Made by a program: the position numbers and the translations under genes
Part shown: piece by piece, positions 32,957 through 43,480 of the stretch
Layout of the letters: each line of letters starts with the position of its first letter
Numbering within the stretch: the first letter of the stretch is position 1
Notes under the pieces: generated by a model
Seen by the model: the letters and a program-made list of their open reading frames with translations, nothing else
Databases searched by the model: none
Told to the model about the DNA's origin: nothing
Assembly (NCBI GenBank): GCA_013368375.1
Contig: JAACJP010000003.1
Span: 62,001 to 126,000, forward strand
From: Tricholomella constricta
Taxonomy: Eukaryota; Basidiomycota; Agaricomycetes; Agaricales; Lyophyllaceae
DNA: 64,000 nt
Reading direction: 5' to 3'

Positions 32957-33660
32957 GATTGTTGCATCTCGTTCCGCTTTTTCTTTCTGTTGTGTTTTTT
33001 TTTCTTTTTTTTCATCTCGCATCTTGACTTGATTCCCTGATTCCCTTGTACTCGTGGATCGTTTTCTTGGTTTGTCGCTCCTTCCTTTACCTCTCCATCT
33101 CCCACTCATACCTATCATCCCCCACACGCACACTCCTTCAAAAATATTTTCCATCTACCTCCATATATCTTATAGTCGTCCAAACGTACGCCATCTAACT
33201 TATAACAAAGTCTTGTAAGTACTAGTAAATGCTTAAATTATCATCGGCGTCAATTCGTCAACCCCATCTCTGGGCGATCTTACTACTTCTGTGGGCGGAA
33301 GGTGTCGACGAGGATAATTGCAAGGCACTAATGCAAGGACCCAGAAACTAATATCAACTTGAAGGTGACCAACGGTGTGGCGGTAAGAACGCCTGATGAT
33401 CCACTCACCCATACGTGGTCTTGGATCCAGTGAAAAACGGCCATAATTGTACGATGTAAGTGCTAATCCGGTAAAAGTTCAGCATTTCGGCACCACCTTA
33501 AGGCACAGAGCCCGGTTCAAAACCTTGGAGGCAGGTAGAGTCAACCATTAATCTGGTCTTCGAAATTCAATTCGATTTGGCACGTAGAAGTAGGGTTTAC
33601 AATACGAGCACTCGTGGCGCGTTTTTCGAGAGGCCTTCACGGGGATCCGCTTCAATCCAA
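32957..33660. repeat. Opi1 3' flank, duplicated downstream
   Basis: The flank (T-rich run, CGTACGCCATCTAACTTATA, TAGTAAATGCTTAAATTAT, GAGGCCTTCACGGGGATCC) recurs at 47939-48620 and, more decayed, at about 60180-60520. The duplication therefore took the gene's 3' half with its downstream DNA. Confidence 0.75.
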
Positions 33661-34559
33661 TCTGAATGGAGCCTTGACTTAAGCTGTATCATATCTAGCC
33701 ACCAGGCGCCGCTGATATATATATGCTACATGCAACTGATCGAAAGGCACAAGACGCGGACAATCCACGAAGTCAACTTCCTTGCCATCCAAATCCCTCC
33801 TGCCAATGAACATCAACTCCGAGACTGCCAGCCTCTCGCCTGCACTGAAGAGAGGCAATTCCATGGGCCCAAATCAACACGAAGCAAATGATTGGGCAGA
33901 CATCGAAGTCTACTAGGTATCTCAACGAGAGTCAGTGACCGACCAACAAGAATAAAGCCATGCGGTCTAGGTCCGAGCTAGACCTCCTGAAGAGACACCG
34001 GGAACAGCCACGATGCATGCGCAGGGAAGGGTATGGTATCGGGATCCTCAGTGGAGGGCTACATATAATTGAGAAGGAGGACTTCCGAGATGCGAAAGAA
34101 AAAAAAGGACTCGGATGCGGCAGCTTGCATGAAAGCAGATGCCAAAGAGGATGCAGATGAACAAGGAGGATATAGCCACCAGTATCACAGCATACATCGT
34201 ACAGCATACAGTGATATGTTCGGACAGGCGGGGCTCGAAAAACTTCGAGACGGTCAATAAATATTGTGTTGTTGTGTTGAAGTCGAAGTTGAACCGGTGT
34301 GTCACAGGCCTACTGGGCTGCCTGGCATGTAAGTTCACCATAGACATTACCCGGCGTACGGTAACAGCGTGCGGGTACGCCAGGCAAAGGTAAGGCTCCT
34401 CTTTCATCGCCAGTACTAGTATTACAGGACCGGCAGCATTTAAATGTCCCTCGGTATCAGCCCAACTCCAGACTCCAGATTCAGAGCTGTAGGACCAAAG
34501 ATCTCAGGCACGAGGAGAGAGCGGAGCGAGGAGCAGCAGCAAAAAGTTGAGTTACAATG
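33661..34559. other. Unassigned region
   Basis: No supported gene. Short frames without domains only. Confidence 0.4.
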
Positions 34560-35110
34560 GGTCCAGGTTCCGGCGCACTGTCACTCAGGCTGTTGACAGG
34601 AATCCGTCGTCATTGCCAAACGCCGTCAGACTTGTTTCCCACCTTGCCTTTTCATCCATCGTCCATCGGTTCGTCAACAATATCGCCCAGTGGAAGTCTC
34701 GCTTGGGGTTCACCGTCAGCCCTGGACCGAGCATTATTTGCCAGATCTCCATAGAACCCTCCATCTGAATCAGAAGCAGCCGTCGTAAAACCATTTCTTG
34801 ATGCTTCTGAAGGACAGTTCTGATTCCGCCCCTCTTGAAAAAGCCGGCGGGACAATTGAAACGACCCGCGGCCGCAATCCACTGGTTTTTGACGTCATTT
34901 TGGCAGTGCGAGCTCTTCTTTCGCCTGTCAATGGTGTTGCTTCATGCGCTCGAAGGTGTCCTGAACAATGGACATAATACAAAGTCCTGTTTGATAACTT
35001 TAACCATAAGCAGGACTATCGCGATTCAAGACATCAATGAGGTAGGCCCGGGTGAGATAAAGGGTTTGGCTGGCGCGATGACGGAAGCCCATCCGTTCAA
35101 AATTGCTGTT
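34560..35110 (-). pseudogene. Divergent relic of the kinase-like family (upstream of B)
   Basis: On the minus strand the sequence reads NFERMGFRHRASQTLYLTRA, the exon 2 motif of the family, then decays with stops. It matches 13790-14180 base by base over long stretches in inverted orientation, including the GTGACCGACAACAGC string and the CGAAAGAAGAGCTCGCACTGC block. It lies about 260 bases upstream of copy B, head to head. Confidence 0.6.
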
Positions 35111-35368
35111 GTCGGTCACTGAAAACCCCGTGCGGCGTGGGACATGAGTTTCCGAAAAGGTCTGTATCCAACGAACTATCTTTAAGTATTGTTGGATATG
35201 GCAATTGTGTACATGCCAGTAAGTACAACATCTTATACTTTTGTCTAATGAGGTCCCTCAGCTTCCCTACGTTTTGTATTTAACTGGCACTGGATGAGTG
35301 GCCAAGGCATACATACACCTCCCAAGGCTCAAACTAAGTGACTCTGAATCGCTTTTCGACTACTGCCA

Positions 35369-37695
35369 ATGGAATTAAACAAGGAGCTCCAACGTGTCCT
35401 TGAACACAATCCACAACCTCTGGTACCGGATCCTGACTCTCCTTGTCCAACCTTGACTCCTCCTGTTTCATTTTACGACAAACATCTTGACCAACGGTTG
35501 GCACTAAAGAAGGTCGTTATATTACCTTCTTTCACCACGGAGCTCTCTAAAGCCATCGATCGCATCTTTACAACCATCCGGGAAGACAATACACTTCTAC
35601 CGGGTGTCGAGCGCGGCTTTCCCAAACTTCGATCGATAGGGAACTACCTCGAAGAAGGTCCAGTAAAGGATGCGACATATGTTGGCCAAGCATACACGGT
35701 GGTGACCTGTATGTTTGCTCAGACATTGGCATCGATGCTCACATTACATCTCAAAGCAACCTGCTGGACCTCCGCTCTGGGATTCGTCAAGCGTCCCGTT
35801 ACACGGTCCCAGGAGTATTATGCCCTCTTGGAAGACTTTGCACCAGAGTTTATGGAACCTTATCAAGAGCCTAAATTCTATGGAATGATACAGAAGGAGG
35901 CTTGGAACTCTATGGACGAAACCACGAAAGGCGACTTGGTACAGGCAAGGCAGAAGTTTCCTGTGCTAGCGGTGTGGCAGATGTTTTTCATGAGCTGCGA
36001 GGTAGAAGATGCCCTCAAGAATATGGATAAAGTGGCTGATATGGACACGTTCCGATCTCAAACTTCTCTCACAGTTGCGCCTGGGTGTTTCCCGGCCAAC
36101 ACTGGCCTCCTTCAATCTCCCGATGCCATCAGCACCCCCTGGATTGCAAGTTTATTGCCACTACTTAGCAAAACCCCCAATCCGGGACGTACTGGGCCTT
36201 CTAGAATTGCCACAGCATCTGCTGGTCCAGAAACTCTCCTTCGGAGAAGCCACCGGTTATCCACAAAAACCACTGCGAGGGCGAAACAAGCGAAAAAGCT
36301 TACGACTGTGGACGGTATCGACTTCGCGTCACCTTCAAATGCCAACTTGAAAAGGAAATGGCCCAACATCACTATTCCAGGGAAGACGACGATGGCTGAT
36401 GCTACGGGTGGATTGGAGACATCCATCCTTCAACATGTAACATTTTTTTTCGGAACTATATGTCCCCCAGCTAAATGGCTTTCTTTGTAGGCATGGGCAC
36501 GCGCGGTTGAGAGAGACTCGTCCTTCATTGTGTTTCATTGCGGTAATTCTGAACGTGTCGCCTTTCGACATCGCTCTAGCCAGACACTCTTCATTTCCGA
36601 GCTCATCGATGTCACTCGATGCAAGGACCCAGGATATGGAGAAATACACACGGCGCTCTTCATGGCGATCATAGAAGATGTCCTGGACCGCACTCGACAA
36701 CTCGTACAGAGCGAAACCGAGGCGAAACCACTGAGCAACTCCAGGAAACGGAAGCGCGAGGAACCTCTGTCTTCTGAAGGAAAGAAGCGCGCCAAAACAA
36801 GGGCTCCTATTGTTCTTGAGGCACAGGCAGTTGAACTCGCGGTGGGTACCCACTAACTTCCACAGCTATAAGCGCTGACGACTTCTCTTATCAGGTCGTG
36901 GCTAAAGCGATTGCCGATCGTCCTCTAGCTCTGTTGAGGATTCACGACCGACAATTCAATTCTCCTGTCCCAGCATCATTACTGCACATCGATCAGCAGG
37001 CACCGACAGACGATACTGTTTTTGAACCGAAAGAATACTTCCTTCTCACTATTACATCCAAGCTGGGAGCTGGGGCGACGGGCGACGTCCACTCGGCCAC
37101 CCTCGAGTTCCAGGCATCCAACGGAGAAACAGTATCGTTTTCTGACGCAGTCGTGAAGCTTGCATTTGATCCCGAACAGCGGGAACGGATGCGCAACGAA
37201 TTCGAGGTGTACGAGCATCTACACTCTTCGTTGTTCGTCACAGGAATTCCGACAATATTTGGCTTGTTCAAAGATGTCGAAAGCGATGCATTGGCTCTTG
37301 TCATGAATAACGTTGGTACATCCCTTTGGAAAGCAAGGCCAGATAAGGAGAGTGCGGACCTTGCGATTACAGAATCGCAGAAGTCAGTTTCATTCTCCGT
37401 CCTGAAAGGTTCTGATTTGTGCTAATGAAGTCTCTACCCTAGGGATGACTTTGCTGAAATCATGGAATCCATTCACGATGCTGGCGTCCGACATCGTGAC
37501 ATTCGTCCGGACAACCTGGTGATCAGTGACGATGGTTGTGCAAGTATTATTGACTTCGATCAGGCCATCTTAGACGCCAGTGGAAGCTCCCTAAAACGTG
37601 AATACGATCATTTGGTGCAATTGCTCGACGGGGAAACGTACACGATAGAACTCGGTTTGCCCAGCTTTGGGTCCTCTCAATACTCGCAGTTATAA
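35369..37695 (+). CDS. Kinase-like family, copy B, 719 aa
   Basis: Exons 35369-36436, 36491-36841, 36895-37382, 37443-37695 give 720 codons. Residues 1-356 (MELNKELQRVLEHNPQ, SFYDKHLDQRLALKKV) are a domain I do not recognise, ending in a basic stretch. Exon 2 has VFHCGNSERVAFRHRSSQTL and a nuclear-localisation-like KRKREE..KKRAKTRA. Exon 3 has a glycine loop LGAGATGDVHS and VVKLAF with the likely ATP-binding Lys. Exon 4 has HRDIRPDNLVISDDG and IIDFDQA, equal to the kinase HRD and DFG motifs. The protein stops about 45 residues later, so the usual C-lobe is absent. Function is unknown. B has two extra residues (SSLFVTG) compared with D and E. Confidence 0.8.
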
Positions 37696-38260
37696 TCCGG
37701 TCTTGATCCGGTCCTCAACGTCGTGGACGACGCTCAGAGCATTCAATTTACCTTGGCCCATCTGGCATGCGTCGATTTGAATTCATCGCCATTGATATAC
37801 TCTGCTTCGAGTTTCATGTTATTTGCAATCTTAATGTTCTTTGGTTGCTTTATTTTCCATGGTTTCTGACGCAACTCATCAGAAGAAGACTTGTCTACAT
37901 TATATTATTAGACCTTGTCGTATTATACTAGCTTTCCACGGAATGGTTCCTGTAGTGTTAATACGTTCTTTATTGCGTTGACAAGTGCTTTCATTTGTGT
38001 ACCTCTAAACTGGTTGTTGGATTTGCGGATGCTGTTCTTCTTCCTTCTAACCCGGTTCAGCGGGAAAAGTTGACCATTGCAAAATAATAATATATCTACT
38101 GGAGGCGGAGCCGCTGACGCTTCCAGTAAGTAATAAGGTTTTCGCTAAAGATGGATAGATGCTGATCGATTGAGACCAGCCACGGTGACATGACGCCCCG
38201 CCGTGGCGTACAGAACAAGCGCGTGCCGAAAGAGGTAATCACCAAATAAGAGAAGACATC
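37696..38260. other. 3' flank of copy B, shared with D and E
   Basis: The flank carries strings also found after D and E (GACGCAACTCATCA, GAAGACTTGT, CTTTCCACGGAATGG, GTCGTGGACGACGCTCA). The family was thus duplicated as DNA segments. No gene seen. Confidence 0.6.
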
Positions 38261-38333
38261 ATGAAATTGAGTCCCGACTCAGGCGACCTGCCACTTGATG
38301 ATCGTCGACACGTCAACCATCTTCCACGAAGCA

Positions 38334-38475
38334 AGAGCACAGGCCATACGACGGACGTCATCAGTGGTTATTTTCAGCGCCACCATTCACGGATCCATAT
38401 CAGCAGAGCACAGGCCAGAAGACCGTGGATGTCATCAGTGGATATTTTCAGCGCCACCATTCACGGATCCAATGA
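38334..38475 (+). repeat. Two-unit tandem repeat, period about 71 bases
   Basis: AGAGCACAGGCC..GATGTCATCAGTGG..TTTTCAGCGCCACC occurs from 38334 and again from 38405 with a few substitutions. Confidence 0.75.
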
Positions 38476-38984
38476 ATATCAGGTGCTTCAGGGGCTGACG
38501 CGGAGTCTGTGCTTCGTTTCTTACGGTCCTCCTTGCGTGGTATCAGTTTGACTCTTCAGGTATACGTATCTGATGCCTCCCCACGACCAAGAAGCACTCT
38601 GGGTTTACCTACGTCCTGCTGATTGAGTCCACAAGTCTCAGTATCAAGCCTCCAGTGCCATGTGGTTTCTTCTTTGATGGCGCGAGGCCTCTGTCTCGCT
38701 GAGCGGCTAGATCATGGCACCACAGTATTCTCGCCACCCTTTGTGTGTTGCATCATCTCACTGGCAATGATTTTTCGCCCACGGAAGTAGTATCAAAATC
38801 GTGATCACACTCCTCCTACTTCTCTGCTACGTAAGAAGAACGTTCTGGCGCTTCCTACTCCTGTATCATTTCTATCAGAATATCAGAACATCAGGAAAAA
38901 CCTCCCGCGATAAAAATCTGTGAATTAGTAGGAATTATCACAAAAGACAATAATTCACCGAATGCGACATAAGGCCGCTCAATT
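38476..38984. other. Unassigned region
   Basis: No supported gene or repeat seen. Confidence 0.4.
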
Positions 38985-39539
38985 TCAACTGATTATAAAG
39001 TATCTAGGTAAGGTGCAATAAATCATGATGAATTCAACATCAATATACATTAAAGTGTCTTTGAAGGAATTGAGAAAAAAAGACGGACAGACATCGAGAA
39101 CATTTTGGCTTGTCCAGCTCGGCGGAACGGCAGGACCCCATTTAGGCAGAAGGTGCACACTACGCTGAATAATGGAGACCGGAACCACTGAGGCAATACG
39201 CACCCCATCTGTGAAGGAGCGCTTGACTACGTACATTTTAAAATTTGGATCCGGAAATGAAGTGAAATTTGAAAACCATTCAACGTACACATGCGCAAGG
39301 TGACAAGGAGGATAAACCTTTGAAGGGAATAGAAAGGGCAGAGAGGCAGGTGGAAGTGTGAAAACTACGCGAATTTGAGCAACTCGACAGCCTAGGGCAC
39401 ACATATGTCGGTCAATGGAGTAGTAAGCATACCTATTGCTTGAATATATTATCTTTGGCCTTTTGAAAGTTGTAAAGGGCTTCACGAAGCGGCATGAACA
39501 CACAGCCAAGATGTAGATGGCAGTTGAAAAATATTTCAC
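38985..39539 (-). pseudogene. C-terminal fragment of a transposase-family protein
   Basis: The 184-codon frame includes HVYVEWFSNF, VVPVSIIQRSVHLLPKWG and TSQNVLDVCPSFFLNSF. This order (SVHLxPKxG then NxLDxCxxFFxNxFxD) resembles the C-termini of agaricomycete transposon-associated proteins related to the Plavaka/KDZ groups. Nothing upstream continues it, so it is a relic. The family is from memory and not checked. Confidence 0.45.
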
Positions 39540-39542
39540 ATG

Positions 39543-39617
39543 CAGGGGATTGAACCCACGATGTCACTTTGAAGTGGATGGTGAAAGCTTTCCATCACAA
39601 CCACTACACCAAAGCGT
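39543..39617 (-). tRNA. tRNA-like element, degenerate or SINE head
   Basis: The minus strand has a good A box (TGGTGTAGTGG, 39601-39611) and B box (GGGTTCAATCCCC, 39545-39557) at tRNA spacing. A GCTTTCACC string resembles the tRNA-Glu(UUC) anticodon loop. The acceptor arms do not pair and the anticodon loop is too long (GATGG pairs with CCATC around 10 bases). It is therefore a tRNA pseudogene, an unusual intron-bearing tRNA, or the pol III promoter head of a SINE. Confidence 0.4.
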
Positions 39618-41536
39618 TGTATATTGACACCTCACCTGTACAACTTCATCACGTCCGGCGCCGGCCTTGTACGCTGAAAAAGTTTTGAAGTGCTTTCAAA
39701 CTCCGCCCGACTCCGCATCCACCCGCACTGTGTGTCGTCCCACCATCGCATTCTCCCTCTCCCTCCTAACGCAGCACCGCCGCAGACCCACACACAGCCG
39801 GTCCTCATCCTTCTCGACCGGTCTCCTCTCCCTTCTCTCTCCCACGTCCTTCGTCGCATCCACCTCTGCGCCCCCCCCGGCTCGCCGGGGTCTGTTCACG
39901 CCCACCGGTCGCGACCTTCAATATCCGGCTTCTCCCCATCTCCGTCGCCTGTAACTAGCATATTCTAACTAAGTAAGCGACGCCAATGGGCGCAATGGAC
40001 GCATCGTGGCCGACTGAGGACGGAAAACGCCTGGAAAGGGAGATGGAGAGAGCTGAGGAAGGTGGGATGTCGGGGTGCCGCACACGCTCGACTGAAAGGT
40101 TCGTGCATCCTGTCGATTTTTCTAGGAGTATCATTGTCATGTACCATTTTGCGATGACGCCGGTGTCGGGGTCGTAATCCGGTATGCGGTGACGGTTTTG
40201 TGAGTAGTAGTTGGTGAACCACCCAACATCACACTCATGTCTCATACGATGCAGGTCCTCTTTCATGGTGATGAGAACCCGGGTGCACGGCCAGGCGGAC
40301 AATCTTCAAGCACCTCATCCATTTACTGTAGGCAGAGTCGCCGCATGGCGAGCTCGTTGCTGAGCTCGACAAACGGTAAGTCATTCTCACACATCTGTAT
40401 TGGCTCAGTGACTCACACCTCTCCGTAGCTACCGACAAACACCCACTTTTGGACGGGACACTATTCGCAAATTCGCCTGCACGTACAAGGGACACCGCCG
40501 CGTGTCCTGCATGCCCTGGCCTTCCTCGTGAGTGCAGTGGCGAAGCGGGACACAGTCGGGCGCGCACCCAAGGAGGGGTGTCTTTGTGCGTGCGGGGCTG
40601 ACGCTGCCTTGGGAGTGCGAGCCGTCGCTCGCGTGGGAGTGTGAGTGTGAGTGGTGCTGCGTGCACTGTGTCCTTTTTGATGTGGCTGACTTGTGCTGCA
40701 GGGCCTTCTGGGGTAGGCGAGGGCGCGGGAGAGGGAGGGGGAGGGGCGGAGGATGCATAGGATCAAGGCGGATCTTATGGCTGAGGTTGTAGGTATCCAC
40801 CTATCCCTTCCCACCTTTCCTTCCTCCCTACCCTCTCATCCCTCACCTTTCTTTCCTTCTACCTTCCACCCCCTCCTCTCCTCTCCTTTGAGTAATTTTA
40901 GGCCATGTTCTCTCTTCTTCAATAGCTCGCTAGTTACATTCCTTTCGATGCCTTAATCCATTTTCCTTCACAACACTGCACTGAACTGAGAAAACACGAT
41001 GGATAAATGGTACCCAAAAGACGTTCATTTGCGTGATTTACCAGTGAAATGTCAGTAATTATAGGTAATTATCTCACCATGTTCTCAAGGGGCCGGAATA
41101 AGTAGCTCTTTCCATCTAAAACAGAGAAGCACAGCGAAGCGTGATAATCGAGACAATTATCTGCCTTACAGATAATTCGGCAGAATTTACGATCATTTAT
41201 CGAGGAAGGTTTTTGCTGATGAATCGTGTAGTAATCTGGTTCTCCTCATGCTCTACGATCTTTTCTTGATCTGCTGTCCAATCATTTGCATTGTGAGTAT
41301 CAATGTTCAGCGCACAGCGTCAGTTTTTTCTATTAGCACTCTACTGACTCAAACATATCAGATCGGTGTTTCCCCCCTTTATGCTTATCCGGCCGTCATA
41401 CTCTTTGTCACGACTTCGACAAAATGCGCAGCATACCAACGTGACCCTGCTGTATATCAATAAAAGGCCATAGGGGTAATTTATGGCAATCCACTCAATC
41501 GCAGGTCGTTGAGTCTTACATCCTTCTCTCGAGATC
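39618..41536. other. Unassigned region with pyrimidine-rich tracts
   Basis: No gene can be supported. A minus-strand frame at about 40125-40260 reads CDVGWFTNYYSQNRHRIPDY, which looks protein-like, but I recognise no family and it is bounded by stops. C/T-rich tracts lie at 39730-39860 and 40800-40880. Confidence 0.4.
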
Positions 41537-41722
41537 ATGCTGGCCATTTTTCTTGCTATCCTTCCCCTTCTTGTCCAGGCAGTACCTGTGTCGTATCCTG
41601 CTGGTGGTCAAATTGATACCAGAAATAATACCTACCTCCTTCCTCGAGGAGGGGAATCCATTCCACAAAAAGATCTATTCCTATCATGCCCTGGTGCCAA
41701 GGGTGAATTGTCAATCAATTAA
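41537..41722 (+). pseudogene. N-terminal exon of a secreted protein, broken by a LINE
   Basis: The frame starts MLAIFLAILPLLVQAVPVSY, a clear signal peptide with a cleavage site near residue 18, and runs 61 codons to a TAA. That TAA lies at the LINE target site and probably inside a former intron (donor near 41704-41712, acceptor CACAG near 43495). Later pieces of a protein-like sequence follow at about 43530-43610, 43730-43830 and 45520-45925, so the gene has been split by two insertions. Confidence 0.6.
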
Positions 41723-41728
41723 TTGCAA
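41719..41728 (+). repeat. LINE target site duplication (left)
   Basis: TTAATTGCAA recurs at 43471-43480 directly after the poly(A). Confidence 0.85.
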
Positions 41729-43051
41729 CTAGCCTCTCTGCCTGAAACTCACCCCCTTCACAGCCCTGTTCGCAAGGCCGCACGCCGCTTCGTCAAAAGA
41801 CACAGATCCCCGCTACACCACCTCTTCCATCTCACCGGGATCGACCCTACGCTAGTCGAAACCATTTCGCCAACAAGAAGACGCCCAAACTATGTCCCCT
41901 CCTTCAGCACCCACATTAAAGGTAACAAGGACAAAGCACTCGTGGAAGCTAATCGCGTCCACCAAGTAGCGCCCACCTCCGTGTACTGCGATGGATCGGG
42001 CTACGAAGGAGGGGTCGGAGCGTCAGCCGTTCTCTACATTGACGGGGAAGAAAAATCCTCCCTCAAATACCACCTCGGGCCCATCACGAAGCATACAGTC
42101 TACAAGGCCGAAATCGTCGACCTCACACTAGGCCTCCACCTACTGACCACATCCAGCCGCCGCCTCCACTCCGTCACGGCCATCGGCAGTGACAGTCAAG
42201 CAACCATCCGGGCTCTTCGTAACCAAAAGCCCCACCCTGCCCACTACCTTCTCGATCACGTCCACACGGCCGCCGAGAAGCTACACGTTAAACAAGATCG
42301 CATCGCCCGCGCAAGCGAACGCCGTGCAGCTCTCCGTCGAGGTAACCCGTGGACTGACCGTTCTCGCAGAGTTATAGATCTTCAAATACACTGGACCCCC
42401 GGCCACGTCGACTTCGGTCCGAACGAACGCGCCGACGAAATCGCCAAATCCGCAGCGCAAGGCAGCTCAAGCCCCCCGTCGACGCTCCCCGTTTACCTCC
42501 GACACAAGGCCCTTCCCATCAGCATTCCCGCCCTTCGGCAAGAACACCTCGCAAACCTCCAGAAGCGCTGGAAGCAACGTTGGAAGAAATCACCTAGATA
42601 CCCAGTTATCCACGCCATCGACAAATCCCTCCCCTCACGCAAATTCCTCAAGCTCGTCGCCTCCCTCGACCGCCGCCAATCAGCTCTTATCGCACAACTC
42701 CGAACCGGCCACTCTCCCCTAAACCAACACCTCTTCCGCATCCACAGATCGGAAACCCCCTCATGCCCACACTGCCAGGGTATCACACCCGAAACCGTTC
42801 GCCATTTCCTACTAGTTTGCCCGCACTACCAGTTCGAAAGACACCACCACCTACGTCGTAACCTACGCAGAAAAGCTGAGTCCCTCTCACATCTCCTCTC
42901 GAGCCCCGATGCCTTGAAACACCTTCTCAGATTCATCCATGCCACGAAGCGCTTCAAATCCGCCGCCGAAACCGTGCGACACCTCGCCGCCGAACGCGCC
43001 CAACAGAGGCAGAACCGCCCCCAGCACCCCACGCACCAACCCACTATCTGA
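41729..43051 (+). CDS. LINE ORF2 C-terminus: RNase H and zinc knuckle
   Basis: The 442-codon frame encodes an RNase H domain (VYCDGSGYEGGVGASAVL, KAEIVDLTLGLHLL, GSDSQATIRAL, HWTPGHVDFGPNERADEIA). The acid residues are those of a LINE RNase H. It ends in a C-terminal Cys/His motif (CPHCQGITPETVRHFLLVC). This order is typical of Tad/I-type fungal LINEs. No start of its own is needed; it is a truncated polyprotein. Confidence 0.85.
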   Translation, partial: LASLPETHPLHSPVRKAARRFVKRHRSPLHHLFHLTGIDPTLVETISPTRRRPNYVPSFSTHIKGNKDKALVEANRVHQVAPTSVYCDGSGYEGGVGASAVLYIDGEEKSSLKYHLGPITKHTVYKAEIVDLTLGLHLLTTSSRRLHSVTAIGSDSQATIRALRNQKPHPAHYLLDHVHTAAEKLHVKQDRIARASERRAALRRGNPWTDRSRRVIDLQIHWTPGHVDFGPNERADEIAKSAAQGSSSPPSTLPVYLRHKALPISIPALRQEHLANLQKRWKQRWKKSPRYPVIHAIDKSLPSRKFLKLVASLDRRQSALIAQLRTGHSPLNQHLFRIHRSETPSCPHCQGITPETVRHFLLVCPHYQFERHHHLRRNLRRKAESLSHLLSSPDALKHLLRFIHATKRFKSAAETVRHLAAERAQQRQNRPQHPTHQPTI

Positions 43052-43470
43052 CGATACCTCGCCCACCTCAAGCCCGACAAACTATACTAACCCCCACCTA
43101 ATCTTTGCCCCACAACGGCACACGACAACATTGACTCCCCGATAACCTACACCTTTATACTGTTCCCTTTTCGGTCAGAGTGCACCGTCGTGCTGCTCGT
43201 TATACCCCTCCCCCGCTCTGCGGGCCTTCGTAGCCGCCACCACCACCGTTCCACGCACGCTCCATTTCTTTCCATCTCAGGGTATACTAGGGGAGCGGTA
43301 TCTCAAACGGCGTCGGACACGCCGGCTCACTCTTTCTCCGCTTAACGGGGGGGTGCAGCATTTACCGTCTCTTGTAATTATGTAGATACCTGTTCGCATG
43401 TACCGTGGACCATAGGCGCAATGCGCCTCGAACACGATAATATGATTAAAAAAAAAAAAAAAAAAAAAAA
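41729..43470 (+). mobile_element. 5'-truncated non-LTR retrotransposon (LINE)
   Basis: The insert carries the 3' end of a LINE ORF2, a 3' UTR and a 23-base poly(A) (43448-43470), and is flanked by a duplication of at least 10 bases. The RT is missing, so the copy was truncated at its 5' end during target-primed integration. Confidence 0.88.
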
Positions 43471-43480
43471 TTAATTGCAA

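Noticed and set aside
39955..40302. 115-codon minus-strand frame as a gene
   Set aside because: Part looks protein-like but no family, intron structure or neighbouring exon could be supported.
41537..41722. Intact 61-residue secreted peptide
   Set aside because: The stop codon lies at the LINE target site in probable intron sequence, and further exon-like pieces follow the LINE; a short functional peptide is less likely.
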